A stretch of 64,000 bases of DNA from Pterois miles (lineage: Eukaryota > Chordata > Actinopteri > Perciformes > Scorpaenidae): assembly GCA_947000775.1 (NCBI GenBank), contig CAMQGK010000328.1, positions 1,446,001-1,510,000 of the forward strand, given 5' to 3'. Position 1 is the stretch's first letter. Each line of letters opens with the position of its first letter. A model generated the notes under the pieces. The model was not told where the DNA came from, did not search any database, and saw only the letters and a program-made list of their open reading frames with translations. This document shows positions 36,701 to 48,785 of this stretch, piece by piece. The position numbers were made by a program, and so were the translations under genes.

Positions 36701-39235
36701 TTCATGAAAAAAGTCATAGTATAGTATGCCGATAAAATTTATGAAAAACGGCATAGTATAGTATGTTGAGAAATTTGATGAAAAAAATCAAAGCATAGTA
36801 TGTCTAAAAAATTTCTGAAAATAGTTATAGTGAAGTATTTATGTGAATTTCCCCACTGTTGGACTAATAAAGGAATATCTTATCTTATCTTATTTCTACA
36901 AATTTGATGAAAAAAAGTCATCGTATAGCATGTCGAAAAATTTCATGAAAAAACGTCATAGTGTACTATGTCGATAAAATTTCTGAAAAAAGTCATAGTA
37001 TAGTTTGTTGAAAAATTTATGAAAAAACAGTCATAGTAAAGTATTTGAAAAAAGGTATGAAAAAAGCAAAAGAAAAGAATTTCGACAAATTTGATGAAAA
37101 AAAGTCATAGTATAGTATGTCGAAAAATTTCATGAAAAAAGTCATAGTATAGTATGTCGAAAATTTCATGAAAAAAGTCATAGTATAGTATGTTGATAAA
37201 ATGTATGAAAATAGTTACAGTTTAAGTATTTCGACAAATTTGATGAAAAAAAGTCATAGTATAGCATGTCGAAAAATTTCATGAAAAAAAGTCATAGTTT
37301 AGTATGTTGAAAAAATTTCATGAAAAAAAGTTATAGTACAGTATTTCGACAAATTTGATGAAAAAAAGTCACAGTATAGTATGTCGAAAAATTTCAGAAA
37401 AAGAATTTCATGAAAAATTAAAAAAAAGTCATAGTATTGTTTGTTGAAAAATTTCATGAAAAAACGTCAAAGTAAAGTATGATCGACAAACTTGATGAAA
37501 AAAGTCATAGTATAGTATGTTGAAAAAATGTATGAAAATAGTTATAGTAAAGTATTTCGACAAATTTGATGAAAAAAAGTCATCGTATAGTATGTTGAAA
37601 AATTTCATGAAAAAATGTCATAATTGAAAATTTAGAAAAAAGTATAGTATGTCGATAAAATTTATGAAAAAGTCAAGTCTATATGTCGAAAAATTTGATG
37701 AAAAAAGTCATAGTATAGTATGTTGAAAAATTTCATAAAAAATGTCCTAGTATAGTATGTCGAAAAAATTTATAAAAATAGTCATGGTATAGTATGTCGC
37801 AGAATTTCATGAAAAAAAGTCATTATATAGTATGTCGCAAAATTTTTTGATAAAAAGTCATAGTATAGTATGTTGAAAAAAGTTGATGAAAAAAAGTCAG
37901 TTTCGTATGTTCGAAAAATTTGATAAAAAGTCATGTATAGTATGTTAAGAAATTTGATGAAAAAATTTAGTTTAATATGTCGAAAAATTTGATGAAAAAA
38001 GTCATAGTATAGTATGTCGAAAAATTTCATGAAAAAAAGTAATAGTACAGTATGTCGACAAATTTGATGAAAATAAAAGTCAGTATAGTATGTTAATTTC
38101 CCACTTTGATAATAAAGAAATATTTTATTTATTAAAATTTCATGAAAAAAATGTCATAGTATAGCATGTCGATAAAATTTCATGAAAAAAGTCATAGTAT
38201 ACTATGTCGACAAAATTGCTGAAAAAAGTCATAGTATAAGTTTGTTGAAAATTTATGAAAATAGTCATAGTAAAATATGTCGACAAATTTGATGAAAAAA
38301 GTCATAGTATAGTATGTCGATAAAATTTATGAAAAAAAGTCATAGTATAGTATGTCGAAAAAATTTCATGAAAAAAGTAATAGTAAAGTATGTCGACAAA
38401 TTTGATGAAATAAATTCATAGTATAGTATGTCGAAAAATTTCATAAAAAAAGTAATATTATAGTATGTCGAAAAATTTGATGAAAAAAGTCATAGTAGTA
38501 TGTTGAAAAAATTTGATGAAAAACGGCATAGTATAGTATGTTGAGAAATTTGATGAAAAAAATCATAGCATAGTATGAAAAATAAGTTATAGTGAAGTAA
38601 ATTTATGTGAATTTCCCCACTGTTGGAATAATAAAAAGGAATATCTTATAGTATCTTAAAAATTTCTATAAATTTATTCAAATTCCTAGTATAGTATGTC
38701 GAAAAATTTCATAAAAATAGTCATAGTATAGTATGTCGCCAAATTTCATGAAAAAAAGTCATAGTATAGTATGTTAAAAAATTTGATGAAAAAAAGTCAT
38801 AGTATAATATGTTAAAAAATTTCATGAAAAGTCATAGTAAAGCATGTCGACAAACTTGATGAAAAAGTCATAGTATAGTATGTCGAAAAATTTCTTGAAA
38901 AAAAGTCATAGTATAGTATGTTGAAAAAATTCATGAAAAAACGTCATAGTATAGTATCTCTGAAAAAATTTATGAAAATAGTCATAGTAAAGTATTTCGA
39001 CAAAAAGTCATCGTATAGCATGTCAATAAAATTCATGAAAATAGTCATAGTATAGTATGTCGAAAAAAGTCAAAGCACAGTTGGTCAAATAAAGTCAGTA
39101 TAGTAGGTCGAAAAAAGTGTAGCATAGTATGTTGAAAAATTTGAAAAACCTCATCGTATAGTGTTTCAAAGTATTTGAAAAAAAAAAAATCATAGTATAG
39201 TATATCGAAGTATTTCATGGAAAAAGTCAGTAGTG
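24715..39235. repeat. 14.5-kb AT-rich satellite, ~37-bp unit with higher-order repeats
   Basis: Nearly 400 tandem copies of a 36-38-bp unit, consensus 'gtcatagtatagtatgt(c/t)g' + 'aaaaatttcatgaaaaaaa'. Main variants carry acaaatttgatg, ataaaatttatg or the tatgtaaatagttatagtaa spacer, and blocks of variants recur together (higher-order repeats). A retrotransposon-tail fragment is embedded in about eight blocks. Minus-strand frames such as MKFFNILYYDFFHQIF are periodic artefacts. Some segments are poor-quality consensus (30590-30690, 32236-32350, 33590-33640, 34088-34110). Confidence 0.97.
27731..27785 (+). mobile_element. LINE-like 3' tail embedded in the satellite (first of ~8 copies)
   Basis: tttatgtgaatttccccact, then gttggactaataaaggaat and (atctt)n. 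The same segment in the same satellite context recurs near 28864, 31030, 32448 (decayed), 35141, 36838, 38092 (decayed) and 38601. Identical flanks show one insertion later amplified with the satellite. The same tail occurs independently at 6355, 9578 (minus strand) and 56735. Confidence 0.85.
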
Positions 39236-40595
39236 TAATATGCTAGTATAGTTTTCTTTTATATTTATTAGTTATTTCAGTTTTTCTCGTATAGGTTCAT
39301 TTTATTATTACTATATTTTTATTCTATTATAGTTTTGCTCTATATTTATCATATTCATTGTTTTATTCCAGTATATTTTTTATTTTCTATTCATTATATT
39401 GTTTGATTCTAGTATATTTTTAAGTTTTATTTATAATTTTAGTTGTATTCTTGTATAGGTTTATTTAATATTTGTCATAGTTATTATAACTGAATTTTAT
39501 ATTTATTGAAGTTATTATAGGTTCATTCTAGTATAGTTTTATAATAGTTTATTTTATACTATTATAGCTTTATTTAAAGCAGCTGAAAGTCACTGAAGAG
39601 GTTCAGCATCAGATGAGTTGAGCTGCAGCAGATCGGAGACGAATACTGAGTACCTGACAGCCTCACTGCAGTATATTATATATACTATACAGACCATATA
39701 TCTATATTTGGTCTTTTCATTTATCATAAGTTTGGGCATGAAAATTCAATGAAGTTTTTGATATAATCATGCATTGTTTGTGTGTTTTTGTAATCATTCC
39801 CAGCTGATCCCAAACAGGTGGCAGACTGTCATCACTTTAAATCACTTTTTATTTTAGACACAAATGTTGGAATCGAAGGAAAAACAACAAAAATAAAAAC
39901 TGTTTTACACTGAAAGTCAGCAGGAAGTAAATAAAAGTAACAGGCACAAAAATCACAAAGCTGTTTGGTCAATCTTAAAACGGTTCCACATCAAATATTC
40001 AGAAAAAGAAAACAGGATTAAAACCACAGAGTTGTGTTTAAGTTGGTTTAACATATTAATAGGACTCATTATTATTATTAGGACCAAGACCAGGACCAGG
40101 ACCAACCGGTAGCTGCGCACTAATGTTTTTAATCTTCAGGTTTTGTCCAGACGTACTCTGCTAATCAGAGCTAGGCTAGCTGTTTCCAGTCTTTATGCTA
40201 AGCTAAGCTAATCAATGTGAACATTTGACTCTCAGAGAAGATTTACTTAAATGTTGAACTGTTCCTTTAATGTTTTACTGTTACAGTTTGATTGATCGGA
40301 TCAATATCCGATCACCTGATCAGACCGCAGCCAATCAGGACGGAAGCTTGTCATTTTAAAGTGATGCATTTCCTGTTGATATCACACAGGATCATTTAAA
40401 CGTGTAAACCAACAGGATGTCAGTTAATCAAACAGAGGCATTCTGATTGGACAGGCAGGGGCGGGGCTTCATGTCAGGACCTGTTCTGATTGGTCAGGTT
40501 GACATTAAAAAAAAAAATGAAACTCAGCTGCAGGAAGTGAGATGATAAACAGCAGCCAAACAGAGAAGGTGAAGGAGTGCATGATGGGAAGACAT
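39236..40595. other. AT-rich intergenic region, 3' flank of the SOUL gene
   Basis: 39240-39560 is a degenerate tatttttattctattatagt-type AT repeat. 40150-40275 includes gctagctgtttccagtcttt and atgctaagctaagctaa, part of a dispersed fish repeat. tttatt at 39848 (AATAAA on the minus strand) could polyadenylate the SOUL gene. No other gene seen. Confidence 0.5.
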
Positions 40596-43500
40596 CTACA
40601 GGTTGCGTCTGACAAACCATATTTCGTTTCTGCGTTGTGGTACGGCGGGGTTCTCATACACGGCGACCATGTAGCAGTCTCTGTGGAGTTCGTCAGTGAC
40701 GCCCAGAATCTCCCACAGCAGGCTGATCTGACGTGTCACCGTCTCCTCCGTGGTTGTCCCGAGGAAGGTCCTGTCAGCCAATCAGAAAGCAGGACACAGA
40801 AACTATGTTATACAACAATATTTACACATCAGAAACTGGTAATTACAGTAACTCTGGTATGACTTGAATGCAACACAAATGAAAATAATAAGTCTGATAT
40901 ATAAATTCAACGCCACATTCAGGGGCAGTCTGAGTGAATTCAGCGGCACATTCAGGGGCAGTCTGAGTGCATTCAATGCTGCATTCAGGGACAGTCAGTT
41001 AAAATTATTAATTTAAAGCACCACATTAATGATGATGTTCTGACCTGGCGACGACTCTGATTGGCTCTCTATAGACGATGGTGATGTCGGGGTCGGTGGG
41101 TCGGGGGGGGTTGGTCTGAAACTCTGCGGGCAGGAAGTACCCCGTCTTGACGTTTTTCTCAAATGTGTTTCCGTCCTCCATCATGTGGATGTCACTGACC
41201 ACTGGCACCGTCATCCCCAGGTATCTGCCTATAGACGACCAATACGTCACTTCAGCAATACTGATCACGTCAATTTGCCCGTTTATATTTTGTTAAATGT
41301 AATCCCTCACACTACCCATCAGGCCTGTTTCTCCTGTAGGTGGATGTAGATGTAGGTGATACACCGACTGTGGAGGAGAAGCCTCCATTTAAAGGGGAAC
41401 TAGAGTGTAGTTTTCTACCTGGACCCTATTTATAGTGAATGCTGTGAACACTAACGCTGACTCAGATTCTCAGATTATTACCAATGTCTGACAATATTAT
41501 GGAAAAGACCGAACGAGACAGGAAACCTTTTTCTCACCTTTCTCTTGATCTGTGTCCACGTCTGGTAGTGAAATCAGAATATCTGTATACTCTGGCTCAA
41601 ATAAATATGGATTCAAAGAGCTCATCCAACGTTGAGGAAATCATCTAAATATTCAGCCATGACAGTGAAAATCTCTTCGATAACACAACGCTACGCTTTC
41701 TGTCCTCCAACACAACACCAGATGGATTCCACTATTCCTCCGCTGTCTTCTGGCAACACATCACCTCGCCTGATTTAACAAGCAGACGTCTACTTCAGTG
41801 AGACACTTTCATAATGTTGTCAGACACTGATACTCTGAGAGGAGAGAGGAAGGCAGTACTGAGAGGACGGGAGGACAAGAGGACAGAGAGGAGAGAAGAG
41901 GGGAGGTCAGAGAAGATGGGAGGACAGAATGGAGAGAGGAAGAGAGAACAGAGAGGACGGGAGGTCAAAGAGAACAGGAGGACAGAGAGGAAAGAGGATG
42001 GAAGGTCAGAGAGGAGAGAGGACGGGAGGTCAGAGAGGAGAGAGGACGGGAGGTCAGAGAGGAGGGAGGTCAGAGAGGAGAGAGGACGGGAGGTCAGAGA
42101 GGAGAGAGGACGGCAGGACACAGAGGATGGGAGGTCAGAGAGGACAGGGGGTCAGAGAGGAGAGAGGACGGGAGGTCAGAGAGAATGGGAGGTCAGAGAG
42201 GAGAGAGGATAGGAGGACAGAGAGGAGAGAGAACAGGAGGACAGAGAGGACGACACGTCAGTAAGGAGACGGACGGGAGGACAGAGGAGAGAAGATGGGA
42301 GGTCAGAGAGGAGAGTGGATGGGAGGACAGAGGAGAGAAGACAGGAGGTCAGAGAGGAGAGCGGATGGGAGGACAGAGAGGAGAGAGGACAGGAGGACAG
42401 AAAGGAGAGAGGACGGAAGGACAAAGAGGAGACAGGACAGGAGGTCAGAGAGGAGAGAGGACAGGAGGTCAGTGAGGACGGGAGGTTAGAGAGGAGAGAG
42501 GACGGGAGGACAAAGAGAACAGGAGGTCAGAGAGGACGGGAAGTCAGAGTGGAGAGAGGACAGAAGGACAGAAAGGAGAGAGGACGGGAGGACAGAAAGG
42601 ACGGGAGGACAAAGAGAACAGGAGGTCAGAGAGGATGGGAGGTCAGACAGGAGAGAAGACAAGAAGTCAGAGAGGAGAGAAAACGGGAGGTCAGAGATGA
42701 GAGAGGACGGGAGGTCGGAAAGGACAGGAGTACAGACAAGAAAGTGGATAGGAGGACAGAGGGAGAGCGGACAGGAGGACAGAGAGGATGGGAGGTCAGA
42801 GAGGAGTGAAGACAGGAGGTCAGAGAGGAGAGAGGACAGGAGGACAGAGAGGAGAAAGGACGGAGGACAGACAACGGGAGGATAGAGAGGACGGGATGTC
42901 AGAGAGGAGAGAAGATGGGAGGTCAGAGAGGACGGGAGGACAAAGAGAACAGAAGGCCAGAGAGGAGAGAGGACAGGAGGACAGAAAGGAGAGAGGACGG
43001 GAGAACAAAGAGAACAGGAGGTCAGAGAGGACGGGAAGTCAGAGAGGAGAGAGGACAGGAGGACAGGAGGTCAGAGAGGAGAGAGGACGGGAGGTCAGAG
43101 AGGACAGGAGGTCCAAGAGGACAGGAGGTTAGAGAGGAGAGAGGACAGAAGGACAGAGAGGACAGGAGGTCAGAGAGGAGAGAGGACAGACAGGAGAGAG
43201 GACGGGAGGTCAGAGAGGACAGGAGGTCCGAGAGGACAGGAGGTTAGAGAGGAGAGAGGACAGAAGGATAGAGAGGAGAGAGGACAGGAGGACAGAAAGG
43301 ACGAGAGGACAAAGAGAACAGGAGGTCAGAGAGGATGGGAGGTCAGAGAGGAGAGAGGACAGGAGGACAGAGAGGACAGGAGGTCAGACAGGAGAGAGGA
43401 CAGAGAGGAGAGAGGACGGGAGGTCAGAGAGGACAGGAGGTCTGAGAGGACAGGAGGTTAGAGAGGAGAGAGGACAGAAGGATAGAGAGGAGAGAGGACA

Positions 43501-46500
43501 GGAGGACAGAAAGGACGAGAGGACAAAGAGAACAGGAGGTCAGAGAGGATGGGAGGTCAGAGAGGAGAGAGGACAGGAGGACAGAGAGGAGAGAGGACGG
43601 GAGGTCAGAGAGGACAGGAGGTCCGAGAGGACAGGAGGTTAGAGAGGAGAGAGGACAGAAGGATAGAGAGGAGAGAGGACAGGAGGACAGAGAGGACAAG
43701 ACTTCAGTAAGGAGAGGGACGGTAGGACAGAGAGGAGAGAGGACGGCAGGACAGAGAGGATGGGAGGTCAGAGAGGACAGGAGGTCCGAGAGGACAGGAG
43801 GTTAGAGAGGAGAGAGGACAGAAGGATAGAGAGGAGAGAGGACAGGAGGACAGAGAGGACAAGACTTCAGTAAGGAGAGGGACGGTAGGACAGAGAGGAG
43901 AGAGGACGGCAGGACAGAGAGGATGGGAGGTCAGAGAGGACAGGGGGTCAGAGAGGAGAGAGGACAGGAGGACAGAGAGGAGAGAGGACGGGAGGTCAGA
44001 GAGGACAGGAGGTCCGAGAGGACAGGAGGTTAGAGAGGAGAGAGGACAGAAGGATAGAGAGGAGAGAGGACAGGAGGACAGAGAGGACAAGACTTCAGTA
44101 AGGAGAGGGACGGTAGGACAGAGAGGAGAGAGGACGGCAGGACAGAGAGGATGGGAGGTCAGAGAGGACAGGGGGTCAGAGAGGAGAGAGGACGGGAGGT
44201 CAGAGAGAATGGGAGGTCAGAGAGGAGAGAGGATAGGAGGACAGAGAGGAGAGAGAACAGGAGGACAGAGAGGACGACACGTCAGTAAGGAGACGGACGG
44301 GAGGACAGAGGAGAGAAGATGGGAGGTCAGAGAGGAGAGAGGATGGGAGGACAGAGGAGAGAGGACAGGAGGTCAGAAAGGAGAGAGGATGGGAGGACAG
44401 AGAGGAGACAGGACAGGAGGTCAGAAAGGAGAGAGGACGGAAGGACAAAGAGGAGACAGGACAGGAGGTCAGAGAGGAGAGAAGACGGGAGGTCAGAAAG
44501 GACAGAAAGTCAGAGAGGAGAGAAGATGGGAGGACAGAGAAGACAGGAGGTCAGAGAGGACGGGAAGTCAGGGAGGAGAGAGGATGGGAGGACAGAGAGG
44601 AGAGAGGACAGGAAGACAGAGAGGACGGGAGGTCAGAGAGGAGAGAGGACGGGAGGACAGGAGGACAGAGAGGACGGGAGGACAGTGAGGAGAGAGGACA
44701 GGAGGTCAGAGAGGAGAGAAGACAAGAAGTCAGAGAGGAGAGAAAACGGGACATCAGAGATGAGAGAGGACGGGAGGACAGTGAGGACAGAGAGGAGAGA
44801 AGATGGGAGGTCAGAGAGGAGAGAGGACGGGAGGACAGAGAGGAGAGAAGATGGGAGGTCAGAGAGGATGGGAGGTCAGAGAGGAGAGAGGACGGGAGGA
44901 CAGAGAGGAGAGAAGATGGGAGGTCAGAGAGGATGGGAGGTCAGAGAGGAGAGAGGACGGGAGGACAGAGAGAACAGGAGGTCAGAGAGGACAGGAGGAC
45001 AGAGAGGACAGGAGGTCAGAGAGGAGAGAGGACGGGAGGTCAGAGAGGACAGGAGGTCCAAGAGGACAGGAGGTTAGAGAGGAGAGAGGACAGAAGGACA
45101 GAGAGGACAGGAGGTCAGAGAGGAGAGGGGACAGACAGGAGAGAGGACGGGAGGTCAGAGAGGACAGGAGGTCCGAGAGGACAGGAGGTTAGAGAGGAGA
45201 GAGGACAGAAGGATAGAGAGGAGAGAGGACAGGAGGACAGAAAGGACGGGAGGACAAAGAGAACAGGAGGTCAGAGAGGATGGGAGGTCAGAGAGGAGAG
45301 AGGACAGGAGGACAGAGAGGACAGGAGGTCAGACAGGAGAGAGGACAGAGAAGAGAGAGGACGGGAGGTCAGAGAGGACAGGAGGTAAGAGAGGACATGA
45401 GGTTAGAGAGGAGAGAGGACAGAAGGATAGAGAGGAGAGAGGACAGGAGGACAGAAAGGACGAGAGGACAAAGAGAACAGGAGGTCAGAGAGGATGGGAG
45501 GTCAGAGAGGAGAGAGGACAGGAGGACAGAGAGGAGAGAGGACGGGAGGTCAGAGAGGACAGGAGGTCCGAGAGGACAGGAGGTTAGAGAGGAGAGAGGA
45601 CAGAAGGATAGAGAGGAGAGAGGACGGGAGGACAGAGAGGACAAGACTTCAGTAAGGAGAGGGACGGGAGGACAGAGAGGAGAGAGGACGGCAGGACAGA
45701 GAGGATGGGAGGTCAGAGAGGACAGGGGGTCAGAGAGGAGAGAGGACGGGAGGTCAGAGAGAATGGGAGGTCAGAGAGGAGAGAGGATAGGAGGACAGAG
45801 AGGGGAGAGAACAGGAGGACAGAGAGGACGACACGTCAGTAAGGAGATGGACGGGAGGACAGAGGAGAGAAGATGGGAGGTCAGAGAGGAGAGAGGATGG
45901 GAGGACAGAGGAGAGAGAGGACAGGAAGTCAGAGAGGAGAGAGGACAGGAGGTCAGAGAGGAGAGAGGACAGGAGGTCAGAGAGGAGAGAGGACGGAGGA
46001 CAGAGAGAATGGGAGGACAGGAGGTCAGAGAGGAGAGAGGACAGAGAGAATGGGAGGACAGGAGGTCAGAGAGGAGAGAGGACGGAGGACAGAGAGAATG
46101 GGAGGACAGGAGGTCAGAGAGGAGAGAGGACGGAGGACAGAGAGAATGGGAGGTCAGAGAGGAGAGAAGACAGGAAGTCAGAGAGGAGAGAGGACAGGGG
46201 GTCAGAGAGGAGAGAGGACAGGGGGTCAGAGAGGAGAGAAGACAGGAAGTCAGAGAGGAGAGAGGACAGGGGGTCAGAGAGGAGAGAGGACAGGAGGTCA
46301 GAGAGGATTGGGAGTGGGCGGAGTCTGACCTGCAGAATTTTCTTTACAGATGAAACGCATCAGTTTCATGAAACCCATCGAGATGCTCTGTTCATACAGA
46401 TCTTCTCCGCTGGTCACCCAGGCCCAGTGACCCGCTGGATACACCCGCTCCTCATACAGCACCTCCCCCATCTGGAGGGGAGAGAGGGGGAGTCACACGA

Positions 46501-47164
46501 TACAGTAGATACAGCACCTCCCTCAGGTCAACAATCATTACCATGGTGATGTAGACCAGGTTAGGACCAGGTTAACATCAGTTACCATGGTGATGTAGAC
46601 CAGGTTAACCCATCTTTTGTGTTGTGGTCTTTACCTTCTCATGGCGGGACACTGGATCGAAGGGTATGGACTCCCTCTGCTGGTTGTTGCGGGTCATTTC
46701 CTGTATGGGTCCAGTCATCTCTGGAACACACAAACAGGAAGATCACGTAAAACATGAAGGTAACAGTCAGCTGACATATCAGGTACTCATTCATTTGAAA
46801 CACCTGGAAGTACCGTCCCCACCCCCTTACCTGGAGGTACTGACACATGATGGGTACTGGCCCCGCCTCCTCACCTGGAGGTACTGACACATGGTGGGTA
46901 CTGGCCCCACCCCTCACCTGGAGGTACTGACATATGGTGGGTACTGGCCCGCCCCCTCACCTGGAGGTACTGACACATGATGGGTACTGGCCCCACCCCC
47001 TCACCTGGAGGTACTGACACATGGTGGGTACTAGCGACCGCCTGCCAGTGTGCCAGCAGTCGATCTCTGTCCTCTTCATCCATTGGTTCTGGGTTGTCAG
47101 TGATGTCATCATCCAGCTGCTCGTCTTCCAATCCATCAAGGTCTTCCAGAGAAATCAGAGCCAT
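40596..47164 (-). CDS. SOUL/HEBP-family haem-binding protein
   Basis: Coding exons (minus): 47164-47032, 46720-46635, 46471-46330, 41228-41045, 40770-40596; phases 1, 0, 1, 2; 239 aa plus stop. The N-terminus (MALISLEDLDGLEDEQLDDD) is acidic. The SOUL domain runs from about residue 80 to the end: GEVLYEERVYPAGHWAWVTS, the ISMGFMKLMRFI helix, RYLGMTVPVVSDIHM, GYFLPAEFQTNPPRPTDPDI, and the family-typical end RRNEIWFVRRNL. SOUL/HEBP proteins bind haem or porphyrins, or act without haem in cell-death and mitochondrial contexts; which applies here is unknown. It most resembles, from memory, the fish 'soul5' type, but this is not certain. There is no signal peptide or membrane segment. The start matches a probable 5' UTR acceptor about 30 bases upstream. 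Intron 3 is 5.1 kb because of a GA-rich minisatellite. Confidence 0.9.
41825..46315 (+). repeat. 4.5-kb GA-rich minisatellite in SOUL-gene intron 3
   Basis: Purine-dominated array built from ~15- and 24-bp units (gaggacgggaggtca, gaggacaggaggtcagagag). Higher-order structure: a marker cgacacgtcagtaaggaga appears at 42251, 44275 and 45829, and a related gacttcagtaaggagaggg marker near 43690, 43865, 44092 and 45646. The gene is on the minus strand, so the pre-mRNA is polypyrimidine. Long Arg/Glu/Gly frames, up to 357 codons at 45280-46353, are repeat artefacts. Confidence 0.96.
46800..47032. repeat. ~43-bp minisatellite starting at the SOUL-gene exon 1 donor
   Basis: Five copies of a unit reading, in the gene's sense, gtacccaccatgtgtcagta, then cctccaggtgaggggg. 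The first copy begins at the intron's own GT (47031), so the true donor and the repeat unit coincide. Confidence 0.92.
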
Positions 47165-47719
47165 CACTGGTGGAGGAGGATGCAACCTTTGACCTGAAGA
47201 GACGATGTCCAATGAGAGGAGACGCGATCCTGTATTGTTCCTGTAACAGAGAATATCCATAAACACACCTGTCTGTGTTATTATTCTGTATATACAGTGC
47301 ATACATGAACAGAGTACCTGAGCAGGTAGAGATCACTGTATATGAGTGCATGTGGTACATACGTACTGTATATTAGCAAATACACACATTATATAGATGA
47401 AGACTGGAACTAGTGTTTTTGGTGTAACCTGTGTTTAGTTAGAGAAGAACAGCTGTGACTATCAATTGCTTTCTTGATTAACTGATTTGATTGTTTTAGC
47501 TCCAACTGGAGGAGCTGATGATTGGATCAGCAAGCAAACAGACTGTTTGCTCATATTATTGATGATCAATCAGACAGTGTCCAGTTTGATTGACAGCTCA
47601 GAGATTATGACATGACTGAAGTGGATATCAACTGATTGAAGTGTTTTATCTCACCTCCTTTTGTATGAGCCTCAGATGTCAGTGTGAAAGCCTCAGTTAA
47701 CCTGCTACACAACAGCTTC

Positions 47720-48150
47720 ATGCTGGTCTGGTCTATAACCTGGAGCCATGCTGGTCTGGTCTATAACTATGTGCCATAAAGCCATGCTGGTCTGGTCTAT
47801 AGCTTGGAGCCATGACACTATGCTGGTCTTGTCTATAACCTGCAGCCATGACGCCATGCTGGTCTGGTCTATACCCTGGACCCATGACCCTATGCTGTTC
47901 TGGTCTATAGCTTGGAGCCATGACGCAGTGCTGGTCTGGTCTATAGCTTGGAATCATGACGCCACGCTGGTCTGGTCTATAGTTTGGAGCCATGACGCAG
48001 TGCTGGTCTGGTCTATACCCTGAAGCCATGACACCATGCTGGTCTGGTCTATACCCTGGAGCCATGACGCCATGCTGGTCTGGTCTATACCCTGGAGCCA
48101 TGACGCCATGCTAGTCTGGTCTATACCCTGGAGCCATGATGCAATGCTGT
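47720..48150. repeat. 36-bp minisatellite
   Basis: Twelve copies of a 36-bp unit (gctggtctggtctatac, then cctggagccatgacgccat). Because 36 is a multiple of three, it is open on both strands (MAPGYRPDQHGV on minus, MLVWSIPWSHDA on plus). It lies inside the probable 5' UTR intron of the SOUL gene. Confidence 0.93.
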
Positions 48151-48689
48151 CTGTCATGCATTCACTGTCTCCAGCTCACCGTCAGGAGAGTTACTGTAGC
48201 AGCCACGCTGCTGTGTGACAGGCCTTGTGTGTGGCGGCAATGAGTGTGTGTTTGTTGGTGGCGTATGGCCGTGAACGTAGCTGTAGCAGACAGTGTGTGT
48301 ACAGTTTATTTGTCGGTGAATAAATGCTACGAGGCTACAAGCTACAATTCCTCCGCTGGAAGTCCAGAGCCGACTTCCTGTATCTGCACCGGCTCTCTTA
48401 AGGTGGACTGTTAAGATGGACCAGTGAGGAGCTGCTGCTCTGAGATTTTCTCAGGTCTTTAATTCATTATTAATATTTATTTTAATGGTTTTAACTGACT
48501 GGTTAATTGGTTAAAAACCTTAATGTTCATAGGCTGTGTGTATTGAATGATGTGTATTTTACTGTATTTTCATATTTATAGTGTATTGTTATTTTGTCAT
48601 ATAAAAATCTATATATTTGAATTACACTGTACATGTAAAAACCCGATGAGGGACAAGAGTAGAAAATTGGCTATAAACTCAGTGTGGCC

Positions 48690-48785
48690 AGTGGTACCAA
48701 AGGAACCAATAGTACCAGTGGTACCAGAGGAACCAGTGGTACCATAGGAACCAATAGTACCAGTGGTACCAGAGGAACCTCCTCT
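48690..48785. repeat. Short minisatellite (ggtacc-rich)
   Basis: Copies of a 12-bp element ccagtggtacca/gaggaa in 24-36-bp arrangements. Confidence 0.8.

Noticed and set aside
24715..39235. Many minus-strand frames such as MTFFMKFFNILYYDFFHQIF
   Set aside because: Periodic readings of the ~37-bp satellite; they shift frame whenever unit length changes and have no conserved start context.
24715..39235. CENP-B box or CRISPR-like array in the satellite
   Set aside because: TTCG occurs in the unit (ttcgacaaattt) but not the CGGG half of the CENP-B box. Repeats are contiguous without unique spacers, and this is a vertebrate genome.
45280..46353. 357-codon open frame (and several of 80-250 codons) of Arg/Glu/Gly-rich protein in 41.8-46.3 kb
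   Set aside because: Frames are open because the GA-rich array almost lacks T and so cannot form stops. They are open in several frames and match no family; the region is an intron of the SOUL gene.
46871..47302. Longer N-terminus for the SOUL protein starting at 47302
   Set aside because: The frame is open upstream, but the segment looks like 5' UTR/intron and contains a probable acceptor (gtctcttcag) just before MALISLEDLDG. The downstream frame beyond 47032 runs into the minisatellite.
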